Source: Marinomonas aquiplantarum (GTDB lineage: Bacteria > Pseudomonadota > Gammaproteobacteria > Pseudomonadales > Marinomonadaceae). Taken from it: 64,000 nt of DNA. This document shows, one piece after another, positions 37,291-47,688 of this stretch. Made by a program: the position numbers and the translations under genes. The stretch is from NCBI RefSeq assembly GCF_003314975.1, contig NZ_QNRF01000009.1, positions 78,231 through 142,230 of the forward strand, read 5' to 3'. The number at the start of each line of letters is the position of its first letter. The first letter of the stretch is position 1. The notes beneath the pieces were generated by a model, which was not told the origin of the DNA, ran no database searches, and was given only the letters and a program-made list of their open reading frames with translations.

Positions 37291-37330
37291 ATAAAAAAAC
37301 CAAAGCGATCAACAAAAAGAGCCGTCAGAC

Positions 37331-38239
37331 ATGAAAACCTTCCAAAGCCAGATCAGTGATGCCGACCTTAGGATTTTACGAATCTACAAAACCGTGGTGG
37401 AATGTGGCGGCTTTTCTGCTGCGGAAGTGACGCTGAATATCAGTCGCGCCGCCATCAGCATTGCCATCTCAGATTTGGAAACACGTTTAGGTTTTCGACT
37501 TTGTCAGCGTGGACGGTCTGGTTTTTCATTAACCAATGAAGGCAGCCAAGTCTATGAATACACTTTGCAGCTACTCTCTTCAATTGAGGATTTCCGTACT
37601 CATATCAATGCCATTCATCAGCACCTAACCGGTGAGTTAAACATTGGTATCACAGACAACCTTGTCACCTTACCTCATACTCGCATTACGCATTCTTTAG
37701 CTGGACTAAAGGACAAAGGTCCACAGGTCACCGTGAATATTCGTATGATCCCTCCCACAGACGTGGAAAGAGGTGTATTGGATGGCGGTCTGCATATTGG
37801 CATAGTGCCAGATTTGAAAATTCTCAGTGGCTTGGAATACCACCACTTGTACGAAGAAGAATCTAAACTCTATTGCAGTGACACCCACCCTTTATTCAAT
37901 ATAGAAGATCAAAAAATCAGTAAGGCCAAATTGAAAAACTATGATGCCGTCTTGCCTGCTTATGCCCAAACCCCAGACATCAAAGCCCAACACCAACCTC
38001 TACAAGCCAGCGCTACCGCCACCGACCGTGAAGGCATCGCCTTTCTGATATTAACAGGGCGATATATTGGCTTTTTACCAGATCACGTCGCCGCTCACTG
38101 GGAAAGAGACGGTCGCATGCGCGCCATATTACCCGATGAATGCCGCTACATTACTCAGTTTTCAGCCATTACTCGCAAAGGTGCGAGAGCCAATTTGGTA
38201 TTAGAAACCTTCTTAGACGAGCTAGAAAAAACAGCTTAA
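37331..38239 (+). CDS. LysR family transcriptional regulator, divergent from mmsA
   Basis: A 302-residue regulator. The winged helix-turn-helix is at about 10-70 (LRILRIYKTVVECGGFSAAE, then LNISRAAISIAISDLETRLG). A periplasmic-binding-like effector domain follows (GELNIGITDNLV near 95, then GVLDGGLHIGIVPDL). It is transcribed away from mmsA over about 180 bases, so it probably controls mmsA in response to an amino-acid or inositol catabolite. Confidence 0.85.
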   Translation: MKTFQSQISDADLRILRIYKTVVECGGFSAAEVTLNISRAAISIAISDLETRLGFRLCQRGRSGFSLTNEGSQVYEYTLQLLSSIEDFRTHINAIHQHLTGELNIGITDNLVTLPHTRITHSLAGLKDKGPQVTVNIRMIPPTDVERGVLDGGLHIGIVPDLKILSGLEYHHLYEEESKLYCSDTHPLFNIEDQKISKAKLKNYDAVLPAYAQTPDIKAQHQPLQASATATDREGIAFLILTGRYIGFLPDHVAAHWERDGRMRAILPDECRYITQFSAITRKGARANLVLETFLDELEKTA

Positions 38240-38391
38240 AGTGATCCTTCACTGTCCTTAATAAATGCAAAATTATTAGTTGTATTCCAAATATAGTATA
38301 TCTTTAATATATATTTAAAAATTTATATCGCCATACAAGAGATATAAAATAGATTCATCTAATTATTTTCAATTTATTGACGGAGCAAATA

Positions 38392-39507
38392 ATGGCACGC
38401 GCAAAGCGACTAAATATGATGATAGGCGTCACCCTAGCGACTTCGCTATTTCTGACCGCTTGTTCATCTGATACCCCAGAAGAAACCAGTGTTGAAAAAA
38501 CCATCATCCGACCCGTTAAGTTACTGACAATCGAATCAACGGATGCCATCAATATCCGTCGTTTTCCAGCCGAATTACAAGCCAGTGAAGAAACCGACAT
38601 TGCATTTCGTGTAGGTGGTCAGCTAAATACGCTAAATGTTGTCGCTGGGCAAAAAGTAAAAAAAGGCGATTTATTAGCCACTTTAGACCCAACGGATTTC
38701 AAATTGGAAGTAGAGCTAGCTGAAGCCAATCAACGTTTGGCAGAAGCTCAGTTCAAACGTATCCAAGCGATTTTCAAACAAAACGCGACCACAAAAGCAG
38801 AATACGACTCCAGTAAAGCCAACTTAGATCAAGCCAACAACGCCCTACAAAGTGCGCGTAACCAGCTTAAATACACTAAGGTACACGCCCCATTCGATGG
38901 CGTTATTTCCACTGTCAACACAGAAAATTTTCAGTATGTCAGTGCAGCACAAACCTTAATGCACATGCAAGATGTCGAAAACCTGGACGTTGATTTTGAA
39001 GTACCTGAAAGTTTGGTCGTTAGCATCAAGGGCACACATTCGGACTACCGTCCTCGTGTTGTTGTCGATGTGGCACCAAAAGAAGTCTTTCATGCGATGT
39101 ATAAAGAACACAACACCTCACCAAATGCGACCACCATGGCATATGAAGTCACAATGCACTTGATTCGCAACGATGAAAATCAACATACCCTATTGCCTGG
39201 TATGACCGCCAACGTCGACATTGATGTGAGTACGCTATTAGGTACAGAACGCCATATTACCGTACCGGTTGAAGCCGTGATGCGTCATGAAAACACCGCA
39301 ACAGGGGAATCCAACAGCACGGTTTGGGTATTCAACCCAGACACCAACAAGGTGACATCTCGTACTGTCGAACTTGGCGCATTAGAAGGCTCACAAGTAG
39401 AGATTATTCAAGGCGTATCAACAGGTGAACAAGTGGTTGCTGCCGGCATTCATAGCCTGACGGAAGGCTTAGAAGTTCGTCCATGGACACGTGAGCGAGG
39501 CCTATAA
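38392..39507 (+). CDS. RND efflux periplasmic adaptor (membrane fusion lipoprotein)
   Basis: A 371-residue adaptor. The ATG at 38392 follows GGAG by eight bases; the TTG five codons earlier is not needed. The lipobox LTAC anchors it at Cys24 to the inner membrane. Visible parts are the lipoyl half-motif GGQLNTLNVVAGQKVKKGDL near 75, a coiled-coil hairpin (EANQRLAEAQFKRIQAIFKQ onward) and the second lipoyl half (YTKVHAPFDGVISTV). Its stop overlaps the start of the RND pump gene by one base. No outer-membrane channel gene is adjacent, so a TolC-like protein encoded elsewhere is presumed. Confidence 0.9.
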   Translation: MARAKRLNMMIGVTLATSLFLTACSSDTPEETSVEKTIIRPVKLLTIESTDAINIRRFPAELQASEETDIAFRVGGQLNTLNVVAGQKVKKGDLLATLDPTDFKLEVELAEANQRLAEAQFKRIQAIFKQNATTKAEYDSSKANLDQANNALQSARNQLKYTKVHAPFDGVISTVNTENFQYVSAAQTLMHMQDVENLDVDFEVPESLVVSIKGTHSDYRPRVVVDVAPKEVFHAMYKEHNTSPNATTMAYEVTMHLIRNDENQHTLLPGMTANVDIDVSTLLGTERHITVPVEAVMRHENTATGESNSTVWVFNPDTNKVTSRTVELGALEGSQVEIIQGVSTGEQVVAAGIHSLTEGLEVRPWTRERGL

Positions 39508-42500
39508 TGGATATTGCTGCTTATTTTATAAAACGCAAAGTCACCAGCTGGATGGTGACGCTGATTCTACTGATTGGCGGGGTCATTGCCTTTACCAATT
39601 TGGGACAGTTGGAAGACCCAGAGTTCACCATCAAAGACTCGTTGATCATCACCACTTACCCTGGCGCATCACCAGAACAAGTGGAAGAGGAAGTAACCTA
39701 CCCAATTGAGCGTGAGTTGCAAAACCTGCCTTATGTGGACAAAATCGTGTCTACCTCTAAAGCGGGTTACTCAAAAGTTCAATTAACCATCAAAGACACT
39801 TATCGTGCAGAACAGCTAAAGCAAATATGGGACGAAGTTCGTAAGAAAATTCGTGACATTACTGGCAGTTTTCCATCTGGTGTCAACACACCTATCGTAT
39901 TAGATGATTTCGGTGATGTTTACGGAGTTATGCTGGCCATTCATGGTGAAGGCTATCCCTATAAAGACCTCGAAAACTACGTAGATTATGTAAAGCGTGA
40001 GTTAGTCTTGGTAGACGGTGTGGCTAAAGTCACTGTGGCAGCTGAGCAAGACGAACAAATTTCAATTGAGATTTCACGTTCTAAACTGGCCAATATGGGC
40101 ATTGCTCCTAGCCAATTACAGACTCTTTTATCCAACCAAAACAGTGTCTCTAACGCTGGCCGAGTAAAAGTCGGAAGTGAATATGTTCGTATCAGTCCAA
40201 CTGGGGAATTCAAGGACATATCTGAGTTAGAAAACCTAATCGTCGGTACGCCAATTGACGGTAATCTGATTCGTTTAAAAGACATCGCGACGATCAAACG
40301 CGAATATGTGGAACCGAAAACACACATTGTTGACTTCAATGGCGCACAGTCTTTGTTACTTGGTGTGTCTTTTTCTAGCAATGTGAACGTGGTAAAAGTC
40401 GGCGAACGCCTTGAAAAACGCATTGACGAATTACAATACCAGCAGCCGGTTGGTATCAGCATGGATCCGATTTATTTCCAGTCAAAAGAAGTCGATCGTT
40501 CCGTTGCTAACTTCTTACTAAATCTAGTAGAAGCCGTTGGTATCGTTATTTTAGTCCTCTTGGTCTTCATGGGTATCCGTTCAGGCATCCTCATCGGCAT
40601 CGTACTCTTGTTGACCATTTTGGGCACCTTTATTGTGATGGATTATTTCCAGATCAACTTACAGCGAATTTCCCTAGGGGGCTTGATCATTGCACTCGGT
40701 ATGTTGGTGGATAATGCCATTGTGGTCACCGAAGGGGTGCTGATTGGTATGCAGCGTGGCAAGACCAAGCTACAAGCCGCCAGTGACGTGGTAAAACAGA
40801 CCAAATGGCCTCTACTTGGCGCAACGATTATTGCCATCATCGCTTTCGCACCAATTGGTTTATCACCGGATTCAGTGGGTGAATTCGTCGGGTCATTATT
40901 CTACGTATTGCTTATTTCACTGTTCTTGAGCTGGATTACCGCCATCACGCTGACGCCTTTTTTCTGTGATCTTTTCTTCAAAGAACAGATCCAAAAAGCT
41001 CAGCAAGAAGGCGACAGCAACTCACCTGAAGCGAATGACCCATACAAGGGCTTTATCTTTATTGGTTATAAATGGCTACTCGACAAAGCCATGCATTATC
41101 GCTGGATCACTGTCATTCTATTGATTAGTAGCTTGTTTACTGCAGGTTGGGCATTCCAGTTTGTCAAACAAGAATTCTTTCCGCCTTCTACCACGCCAAT
41201 GTTCTATATGGACGTTCAAATGCCAGAAGGCACTCATATCGACAGTACCTACGATAAAGTACGTATGATTGAGAAAGAGTTACTAAAAGATGACCGTATT
41301 GAATTTGTGACTTCGACCACAGGTCAAGGTACCTTGCGTTTCATGCTCACGTATAACGCGGAGCAAACCAACTCCAGTTATGCGCAGTTCATTATTCGTA
41401 CGAAAACCAAAGAAGACATTCCTGGCTTATTGAAAGACCTGTATTACAAAATGCAGGAAGAATACCCAGAATTGGAAGTGAAACTTCAACGCTTACAATT
41501 AGGGCCAGCGAGTGGTGCGAAACTGGAAACCCGCATTAGCGGTCCCGATCCTAAGATGCTGCGTCAATTCAGTGCTCAAATCCAACAGGTGTACCGTGAA
41601 GACGGTGGGCTAGAAAGCATCAAAGATGATTGGCGTCAGCCTGTTAAGGTATTACGTCCTATCTTTAATGATGCTCAAGCTCGTCGCCTAGGCATCAGTA
41701 AAACCGAATTGGATGAGGTCTTATTGACCAACTTCGCTGGATCGCAAATTGGTCTATACCGTGAAGGCACAGACTTATTGCCCATCGTTCGTAAAGCGCC
41801 TGAAAACGAAAGCATGTCGATTGACCAGATCAGTGATCTGCAAATCTACAGCCCAGCGTCTGGCTCTTATGTGACCTTATCAACCTTGGTGTCTGGCTTC
41901 GAAACCGTATGGGAAGATCCGATTATAGAGCGTCGCGATCGTAAACGTACTATCACCGTCATGGCCGATCCGAAGATACTTGGTGATGATACCGCCATGT
42001 CAATCTTTAATCGTACCAAGGACAAAATCGAAGCAATCAATTTGCCACCGGGCTACGAATTAGAATGGGGTGGTGAATACGAAAGCAGTAGCGATGCACA
42101 GGCGAACATTTTCAGTGCCTTGCCAATGGGCTATCTGTTCATGTTCATCATTACGATTCTATTGTTCAACTCAATTCGTGTACCGCTAACGATCTGGTTC
42201 TGTGTACCACTGGCGTTAATTGGTGTGTCGACTGGTTTGTTGGTGATGAACTCAGCATTCAGCTTCATGGCGTTACTTGGGTTCTTGAGTCTATCAGGGA
42301 TGACGGTGAAAAACGGTATCGTACTGGCTGATCAGATCAACTATGAGTTGGAGCAAGGCACAGAGAAATACGAAGCCATCTTCAACTCAGCAGTCAGCCG
42401 TGTAAGACCAGTGTGTATGGCTGCCATCACGACCATTCTGGGTATGATTCCATTGCTATTTGATGCTTTCTTTGAAGGCATGGCGGTGGTGATTTCCTTC

Positions 42501-42596
42501 GGTCTTGGCTTTGCCACTATCTTGACCTTGATCGCAGTGCCTGTGTTCTACGCTATGTTGTTCCGAGTGAAATACCGCTCTCACAAGGAATTCTAG
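39507..42596 (+). CDS. RND efflux transporter permease
   Basis: A 1029-residue inner-membrane proton-driven pump with 12 transmembrane helices and two large periplasmic loops. Helix 1 is at about 14-33, followed by DPEFTIKDSLIITTYPGASP. The relay helix reads LIIALGMLVDNAIVVTEG near 395, with one aspartate where AcrB has an Asp-Asp pair, as in several other RND groups. LLGFLSLSGMTVKNGIVLAD near 925 is the matching helix 10 segment. The substrate is unknown; drugs, detergents or fatty acids are possible. It is translationally coupled to the adaptor gene. Confidence 0.92.
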   Translation: MDIAAYFIKRKVTSWMVTLILLIGGVIAFTNLGQLEDPEFTIKDSLIITTYPGASPEQVEEEVTYPIERELQNLPYVDKIVSTSKAGYSKVQLTIKDTYRAEQLKQIWDEVRKKIRDITGSFPSGVNTPIVLDDFGDVYGVMLAIHGEGYPYKDLENYVDYVKRELVLVDGVAKVTVAAEQDEQISIEISRSKLANMGIAPSQLQTLLSNQNSVSNAGRVKVGSEYVRISPTGEFKDISELENLIVGTPIDGNLIRLKDIATIKREYVEPKTHIVDFNGAQSLLLGVSFSSNVNVVKVGERLEKRIDELQYQQPVGISMDPIYFQSKEVDRSVANFLLNLVEAVGIVILVLLVFMGIRSGILIGIVLLLTILGTFIVMDYFQINLQRISLGGLIIALGMLVDNAIVVTEGVLIGMQRGKTKLQAASDVVKQTKWPLLGATIIAIIAFAPIGLSPDSVGEFVGSLFYVLLISLFLSWITAITLTPFFCDLFFKEQIQKAQQEGDSNSPEANDPYKGFIFIGYKWLLDKAMHYRWITVILLISSLFTAGWAFQFVKQEFFPPSTTPMFYMDVQMPEGTHIDSTYDKVRMIEKELLKDDRIEFVTSTTGQGTLRFMLTYNAEQTNSSYAQFIIRTKTKEDIPGLLKDLYYKMQEEYPELEVKLQRLQLGPASGAKLETRISGPDPKMLRQFSAQIQQVYREDGGLESIKDDWRQPVKVLRPIFNDAQARRLGISKTELDEVLLTNFAGSQIGLYREGTDLLPIVRKAPENESMSIDQISDLQIYSPASGSYVTLSTLVSGFETVWEDPIIERRDRKRTITVMADPKILGDDTAMSIFNRTKDKIEAINLPPGYELEWGGEYESSSDAQANIFSALPMGYLFMFIITILLFNSIRVPLTIWFCVPLALIGVSTGLLVMNSAFSFMALLGFLSLSGMTVKNGIVLADQINYELEQGTEKYEAIFNSAVSRVRPVCMAAITTILGMIPLLFDAFFEGMAVVISFGLGFATILTLIAVPVFYAMLFRVKYRSHKEF

Positions 42597-42671
42597 TAGA
42601 GCATCCACTTACGGAAAAAGCGTCTTGCGATTGTCGCAGGACGCTGTTCCGTCTTAATCATAGAGAAGATT

Positions 42672-43652
42672 ATGCATTTAGACGAAATCTTAAAACTGGA
42701 TATTAAGCTACTCGTCGCGTTCGTCACCATTATGGAAGAAGGCAGCGTTTCCCGAGCCGCAGAAAGATTGGGCGTCACTCAACCAGCGTTAAGCAAAAGC
42801 CTACAAAGACTACGAGATTTGTTTAAAGACACCTTGTTTACCCGTCAGGCATACGGCTTAACTCCAACGGCAAGAGCCTCAGAATTGCACGATGCAATTC
42901 AACCTATTCTCAGCTCGTTATCAGAATTAATGAGCCCGAATTCACTCGATCTTAAAACCTTAGATCGGCGCTTCAAACTGAGAGTAGACGAAGGGGATTT
43001 AGAGAATTTTATCGAAGCCTTACTCGCCTCTATGCAATATCAAGCGCCCAACGTTCGATTATCCATTAGCTCTTGGGGCGAATCTCATTTTGAAGAGATC
43101 ATTTCAGGTAACGCCGACATTGGTATTATGCGTGTCAGTGACACACCAAATAATGTCCGCAGCAAGCTGGTTGGTTACATGAGCGCGTGCATTATTTTGA
43201 GTGAAGCTAGCCCATTGTTCAATCAAACGGATGTCTCTGTTGCCGATCTGCTGGCCCATAAAGTCGTCACTCACCATTTGCGCAGTAATCACAGCACGCC
43301 CTTCAGCAAAACTGAGCAGAAACTTCGACAACAAGGCCATAATATTCAACCCACATTGGAAACAGACAGTCTAATGGTCGCCATGCAGGCCGTAAAACGA
43401 GGTATGGCTCTGGTCACGTCTCGTTCCATTGGGGATTTATTTCTACAACTCATGCGTGAAAAAAATAACTTCTACCCTGTAAAGCTTCTGGAGATTCCAC
43501 AGGAGATCATTGAGCTGGACGAATACAATGGTCGTTACCCCATTCATATTTGTTGGCACGAACGATTTAATAATGACCTAGCCCATCGCTGGCTGCGTGA
43601 AAAAATCATCGCCTTCATGCGTGAATCCCCTTGGATGCATTCACCCACATAA
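42672..43652 (+). CDS. LysR family transcriptional regulator, downstream of the RND pump
   Basis: A 326-residue regulator with a standard N-terminal helix-turn-helix (DIKLLVAFVTIMEEGSVSRA, then AERLGVTQPALSKSLQRL at about 30-48) and an effector domain of the NodD/LinR-like type. It lies 75 bases after the pump gene on the same strand. Control of the pump is possible but not shown. Confidence 0.85.
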   Translation: MHLDEILKLDIKLLVAFVTIMEEGSVSRAAERLGVTQPALSKSLQRLRDLFKDTLFTRQAYGLTPTARASELHDAIQPILSSLSELMSPNSLDLKTLDRRFKLRVDEGDLENFIEALLASMQYQAPNVRLSISSWGESHFEEIISGNADIGIMRVSDTPNNVRSKLVGYMSACIILSEASPLFNQTDVSVADLLAHKVVTHHLRSNHSTPFSKTEQKLRQQGHNIQPTLETDSLMVAMQAVKRGMALVTSRSIGDLFLQLMREKNNFYPVKLLEIPQEIIELDEYNGRYPIHICWHERFNNDLAHRWLREKIIAFMRESPWMHSPT

Positions 43653-43658
43653 AGCCTA

Positions 43659-43892
43659 TTAGGTTAACGACTTCGCGTTGCGAGTACTGCGGATCCACTC
43701 AAAGCGCGGAATGACTTCACCATTCACTTCCACACTTTCCACAAACATACTTTTTGGTCTTGCCCACCAGCCAAATTCACCATACAGAGCTTGGTACACC
43801 ACTAACTCTTCTTCGGTTTCACTGTGTTTGACCACACGCTCCACCCAGTACTCTGCACCTTTGTAATGCTGATACACACCAGATTTCACCAT
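43659..43892 (-). CDS. DUF1653 domain-containing protein
   Basis: A 77-residue protein. The start at 43892 follows GAGGTG, while the longer in-frame start has none. The family pattern is clear: SGVYQHYKGAEYWVERVVKH, then ELVVYQALYGEFGWWARPKS, and a C-terminal PRFEWI. Small proteins of this family are common in proteobacteria and have no assigned role. It converges on the LysR gene with a six-base gap. Confidence 0.82.
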   Translation of the reverse strand: MVKSGVYQHYKGAEYWVERVVKHSETEEELVVYQALYGEFGWWARPKSMFVESVEVNGEVIPRFEWIRSTRNAKSLT

Positions 43893-44037
43893 CTCACACC
43901 TCACTATTACCAAAAAACGACCCATTTTAGCCACTATGTGGAAAACCAGGTCGCAAATACAAAAAAAACAAACTTACCAAGCCAAGCTAAGTGAGCAATA
44001 ATCACGTCATCATTCAGTGTAGCTTTCAGGATCCAAC

Positions 44038-45069
44038 ATGTACCTCGTTCGACCCGCCGATTTTGCCGATTTACCGGCCTTAGAGCGACTTGCTAAACAA
44101 GCTGGAATTGGTTTCACCAACTTACCAGCCAATCGTGAGCGCCTTAACGACAAGATTGCGACCTCAAAACGCTCAATGCAAGCAGACATCATCCAGCCAG
44201 GAGATGAATCCTACTTGTTTGTATTAGTGGATACTAGCCAAAATAAAGTGGTTGGCTGTTGTGGTATTGATGCCATGGTAGGAACCGACGCGCCTTTTTA
44301 CAGCTATCGTATTGATGAAGTGGTTCACGCGTCACCACAATTGCAAATACACAACCGCATTCCCGCGCTCTTCTTATGTCATGACTACAATGGCACCAGT
44401 CGATTAATTGCTCTAGTGGTCGACAAAGCGCATCAAAATACCCTTGCCGTGTCATTACTCTCAAAAGCTCGTCTGTTATTTATTGCACGCTACCCACAAC
44501 GCTTTACCAAACGCCTGTTTGCAGAACTAAGAGGTGAAAGCGACAAGCAAGGACATTCGCCTTTTTGGGATGCACTGGGCAAACACTTTTTCAGCATGGA
44601 TTTCAAAAAAGCAGACTATTTGTCAGGCGTCAGCAACAAACACTTTATTGCGGATCTCATGCCGAGGTACCCAATCTATGTCCCGACCTTGCCAGAAAAT
44701 GCACAAGACGTGATTGGCGTGATCCACGAAGATTCTAGCCAAAGTGCCGACATCTTATTAAATGAAGGGTTTGAGTTCCGTGGCTATGTGGATATTTTCG
44801 ATGCTGGGCCAAGCGTCGAAGCACAAACTCATAGCTTGCAGACCATCGCGAATCAGCAGACAGGAAAAGCATTTAGCATCAACCCAGCTCAGCAAGCGAA
44901 ACAACATCTGATTGCCACAGGGCACCTAGAGCACTTTCGTGTCACCGTGGCGGCCGCAGAGCCTCAGAGTGCAGGTTTAGGCATAGACAAAGCGACATTA
45001 GAACAATTAGACATCAAGGTTGGCAGCCGAATTCAGTGGTCTGCTCTACCTTTAACAACAGACAAATAA
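44038..45069 (+). CDS. astA: Arginine N-succinyltransferase, first subunit (AruF-like)
   Basis: A 343-residue enzyme of the AST pathway that transfers succinyl from succinyl-CoA to the alpha-amino group of arginine. The N-terminal GNAT-like fold has VRPADFADLPALERLAKQAG, then IGFTNLPANRERL. RLFAELRGESD and SPFWDALGKHFFSMDFKKAD near 160-195 are hallmark segments, as is YVDIFDAGPSVEA near 247. Two paralogous subunits are adjacent, as in Pseudomonas aruF-aruG, where they form a heteromer. Confidence 0.92.
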   Translation: MYLVRPADFADLPALERLAKQAGIGFTNLPANRERLNDKIATSKRSMQADIIQPGDESYLFVLVDTSQNKVVGCCGIDAMVGTDAPFYSYRIDEVVHASPQLQIHNRIPALFLCHDYNGTSRLIALVVDKAHQNTLAVSLLSKARLLFIARYPQRFTKRLFAELRGESDKQGHSPFWDALGKHFFSMDFKKADYLSGVSNKHFIADLMPRYPIYVPTLPENAQDVIGVIHEDSSQSADILLNEGFEFRGYVDIFDAGPSVEAQTHSLQTIANQQTGKAFSINPAQQAKQHLIATGHLEHFRVTVAAAEPQSAGLGIDKATLEQLDIKVGSRIQWSALPLTTDK

Positions 45070-45097
45070 AACACATTACAATCACGAGGACACCGTC

Positions 45098-46150
45098 ATG
45101 ATGGTCATACGCCCTATTCGCGAAGGCGATCTAAAGTCACTTTACCGACTCACAGAACTAACCGGCATTGGCTTTACTTCCTTGGTCACTGACGAAACCA
45201 TGCTGCAAAAAAAAATCGACCGAGCCGTCAAATCTTTCGCTCGAGAAGACATTCAGCAACCAACTGATGAAGACTACTTGATGGTGTTGGAAGACACCAC
45301 CACAGGACAAATTGTTGGTACCTGCGGCATGTTAGCCACCGTCGGCTTGGACGAACCTTTTTACAGCTACCACCTTGGCACCATTACCCATGCTTCTCGC
45401 GAACTCAACGTACACAACGCAATTCCAACGTTAATTCTAAATAATGACTTCACCGGCTGCAGCGAGATCTGCACCCTATTCTTAGAAGAGAATTATCGCC
45501 ATTCTAAAAACGGCCAACTATTATCAAAATCTCGCTTTATGTTTATGGCGCAATTTCCTGAGCGCTTCACTGAGAAAATTTTTGCCGAAATGCGCGGTGT
45601 CAGTGATGAAAATGGTGTTTCACCGTTTTGGGAAAGCCTTGGTCGCCACTTTTTTTCCATTGATTTTAAACAAGCTGACGAACTCACGGCTCAAGGCAAC
45701 AAACAGTTCATCGCCGAACTGATGCCAAACAACCCTGTGTATGTCAATTTGCTCCCCAAAGAAGCGCGTGAGGTACTAGGAGAAGTTCATAAGAATACGG
45801 CTCCCGCTCGACGCTTATTGGAAAAAGAAGGCTTTCGTTACGAAAACTACGTGGACATTTTTGATGGCGGACCAAGCTTAGAAGCACGAGTTCAAGACAT
45901 TCGTGCCGTACGAGACAGTCGCTTAAAAGAAGTTAAAATCGCAGAGTGCTCAGAAGAACCAGAAGCAACTGTGTATCTGGTTGCGAACACCAAGGTCAAA
46001 GCGTTCCGTTGCTTATTGGTACAACGAAGTGTCTCTCGTAAAGGGCCAATACAATTAACTCAGCAAGAAGCAGACGCACTTTGCTTAACCCATGAAGATC
46101 AAGTTCGCATCGTGGAATTGTCATCAGACCCTCAAACGACAACCGTCTAG
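45098..46150 (+). CDS. astA: Arginine N-succinyltransferase, second subunit (AruG-like)
   Basis: A 350-residue paralogue of the preceding gene product. It shows the same hallmarks: IRPIREGDLKSLYRLTELTG, IFAEMRGVSDENGVSPFWES, GRHFFSIDFKQAD and YVDIFDGGPSLEARV. This copy has the best resemblance to single-subunit AstA. GAGG precedes the start. It ends 10 bases before the succinylglutamate-semialdehyde dehydrogenase start, so the genes form one operon. Confidence 0.92.
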   Translation: MMVIRPIREGDLKSLYRLTELTGIGFTSLVTDETMLQKKIDRAVKSFAREDIQQPTDEDYLMVLEDTTTGQIVGTCGMLATVGLDEPFYSYHLGTITHASRELNVHNAIPTLILNNDFTGCSEICTLFLEENYRHSKNGQLLSKSRFMFMAQFPERFTEKIFAEMRGVSDENGVSPFWESLGRHFFSIDFKQADELTAQGNKQFIAELMPNNPVYVNLLPKEAREVLGEVHKNTAPARRLLEKEGFRYENYVDIFDGGPSLEARVQDIRAVRDSRLKEVKIAECSEEPEATVYLVANTKVKAFRCLLVQRSVSRKGPIQLTQQEADALCLTHEDQVRIVELSSDPQTTTV

Positions 46151-46160
46151 GAGAGAGAGT

Positions 46161-47633
46161 ATGAAACAAGCACATTTTATCAATGGCCAATGGCAAGTTG
46201 GCGAAGGTCAAGGTTTTCACTCAATCGACCCAAGTGATGCCTCCCAAGTTTGGCAAGCTAACAGCGCTACTGAACAACAGGTGAATCAGGCCATTCAGGC
46301 CGCTCGTCGAGCCTTTCCTAGTTGGGCAAATCTGTCGCTTGAAGAACGTTTGATCGTCATCGAACGTTTTGCTGATTTATTAAAAGCGCACTCTGAAGAC
46401 ATCGCGACTCTGATCAGCCGTGAAACTGGTAAGCCTCTGTGGGAAACCCAAACGGAAGTCGCGGCAATGATCGGCAAAGTGGCCATCTCTCAACAAGCGT
46501 ATCATGATAGAACCGGCACCAAAGAAAACCCTATGCCGGGTGCCAAAGCCGTCTTACGTCATCGGCCTCATGGGGTCGTCGCGGTGTTTGGCCCCTACAA
46601 CTTTCCAGGGCATTTGCCGAATGGTCACATTGTGCCAGCACTGATTGCTGGCAATACTCTGGTATTCAAACCCAGTGAACAAGCGCCAGCGACTTCAGAT
46701 CTGATCGTTCAGCTATGGCAACAAGCCGGTATCCCTGATGGTGTGCTCAATCTCGTACAAGGTGAACGAGAAACCGGCATTGCCTTAGCCAATCATCAAG
46801 ACATTGACGGATTGTTCTTTACGGGCAGCCCAGAAGTCGGACACCTATTGCATCGTGATTTTGCTGGCCATCCAGGGAAAATTTTGGCCTTAGAAATGGG
46901 TGGCAACAACCCTTTATTGGTGTCTGAGAAAGTGTCAGACCTAAAAGCGGTTACACACGAAATTCTTCAGTCTGCCTTTATTTCAACAGGCCAACGCTGT
47001 ACTTGTGCTCGTCGCTTATTGGTACCCACTGGCCCACTTGGAGATCAAATCATAGAGAGTCTAGTGGCGGCAACCAAAGCCATTGTTGTGGATCGTTTTG
47101 ATGCTGACCCTCAGCCTTTTATAGGTCCTTTAGTGTCGGCCAATGCGGCTGAGAATGTCCTAAAAGCTTTCCATTCCCTAGTGGATTTGGGCGCCACGCC
47201 TTTGCTCGACATGACCAGAGGCGCACCGCAAACAGGCTTTGTAACACCAGGGATTGTTGACGCCACTCAGATCCAAGACCGCCTCCCTGACCAAGAATAT
47301 TTTGGCCCGTTATTGACCGTCATTCGATATGACTCAATGACTCAAGCCATGGAGATTGCCAACAATACACGTTTTGGCCTCTCTGCTGGCTTGTTGTCGG
47401 ATGAACGAGACGAGTATGAATACTTCTTGCAGCACAGCCGAGCGGGCATCATTAACTGGAATCGCCAAACAACGGGCGCCTCTAGCGCCGCTCCATTTGG
47501 CGGCACTGGGGCCAGCGGCAATCACAGAGCGAGTGCGTATTACGCTGCCGACTACTGCGCTTACCCTGTCGCCAGTATTGAAGTCGACAAACTAACCGTG
47601 CCAGAAAAGCTCGTTCCAGGTCTGACGCTGTAA
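46161..47633 (+). CDS. astD: N-succinylglutamate 5-semialdehyde dehydrogenase
   Basis: A 490-residue enzyme started at 46161 after AGGAGAGAGAG. The in-frame ATG 69 bases earlier lies inside the preceding gene. AstD traits are HFINGQW at the start, FGPYNFPGHLPNGHIVPALI near 145, LEMGGNNPLLV near 250 and the nucleophile in STGQRCTCARRL near 280. It oxidises succinylglutamate semialdehyde to succinylglutamate with NAD, step four of the AST pathway. Confidence 0.93.
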   Translation: MKQAHFINGQWQVGEGQGFHSIDPSDASQVWQANSATEQQVNQAIQAARRAFPSWANLSLEERLIVIERFADLLKAHSEDIATLISRETGKPLWETQTEVAAMIGKVAISQQAYHDRTGTKENPMPGAKAVLRHRPHGVVAVFGPYNFPGHLPNGHIVPALIAGNTLVFKPSEQAPATSDLIVQLWQQAGIPDGVLNLVQGERETGIALANHQDIDGLFFTGSPEVGHLLHRDFAGHPGKILALEMGGNNPLLVSEKVSDLKAVTHEILQSAFISTGQRCTCARRLLVPTGPLGDQIIESLVAATKAIVVDRFDADPQPFIGPLVSANAAENVLKAFHSLVDLGATPLLDMTRGAPQTGFVTPGIVDATQIQDRLPDQEYFGPLLTVIRYDSMTQAMEIANNTRFGLSAGLLSDERDEYEYFLQHSRAGIINWNRQTTGASSAAPFGGTGASGNHRASAYYAADYCAYPVASIEVDKLTVPEKLVPGLTL

Positions 47634-47688
47634 ACAAATTTCTAGGCACTGTCGCCCCTTAACCTAATGACGACTGAAAGAGGTCAAC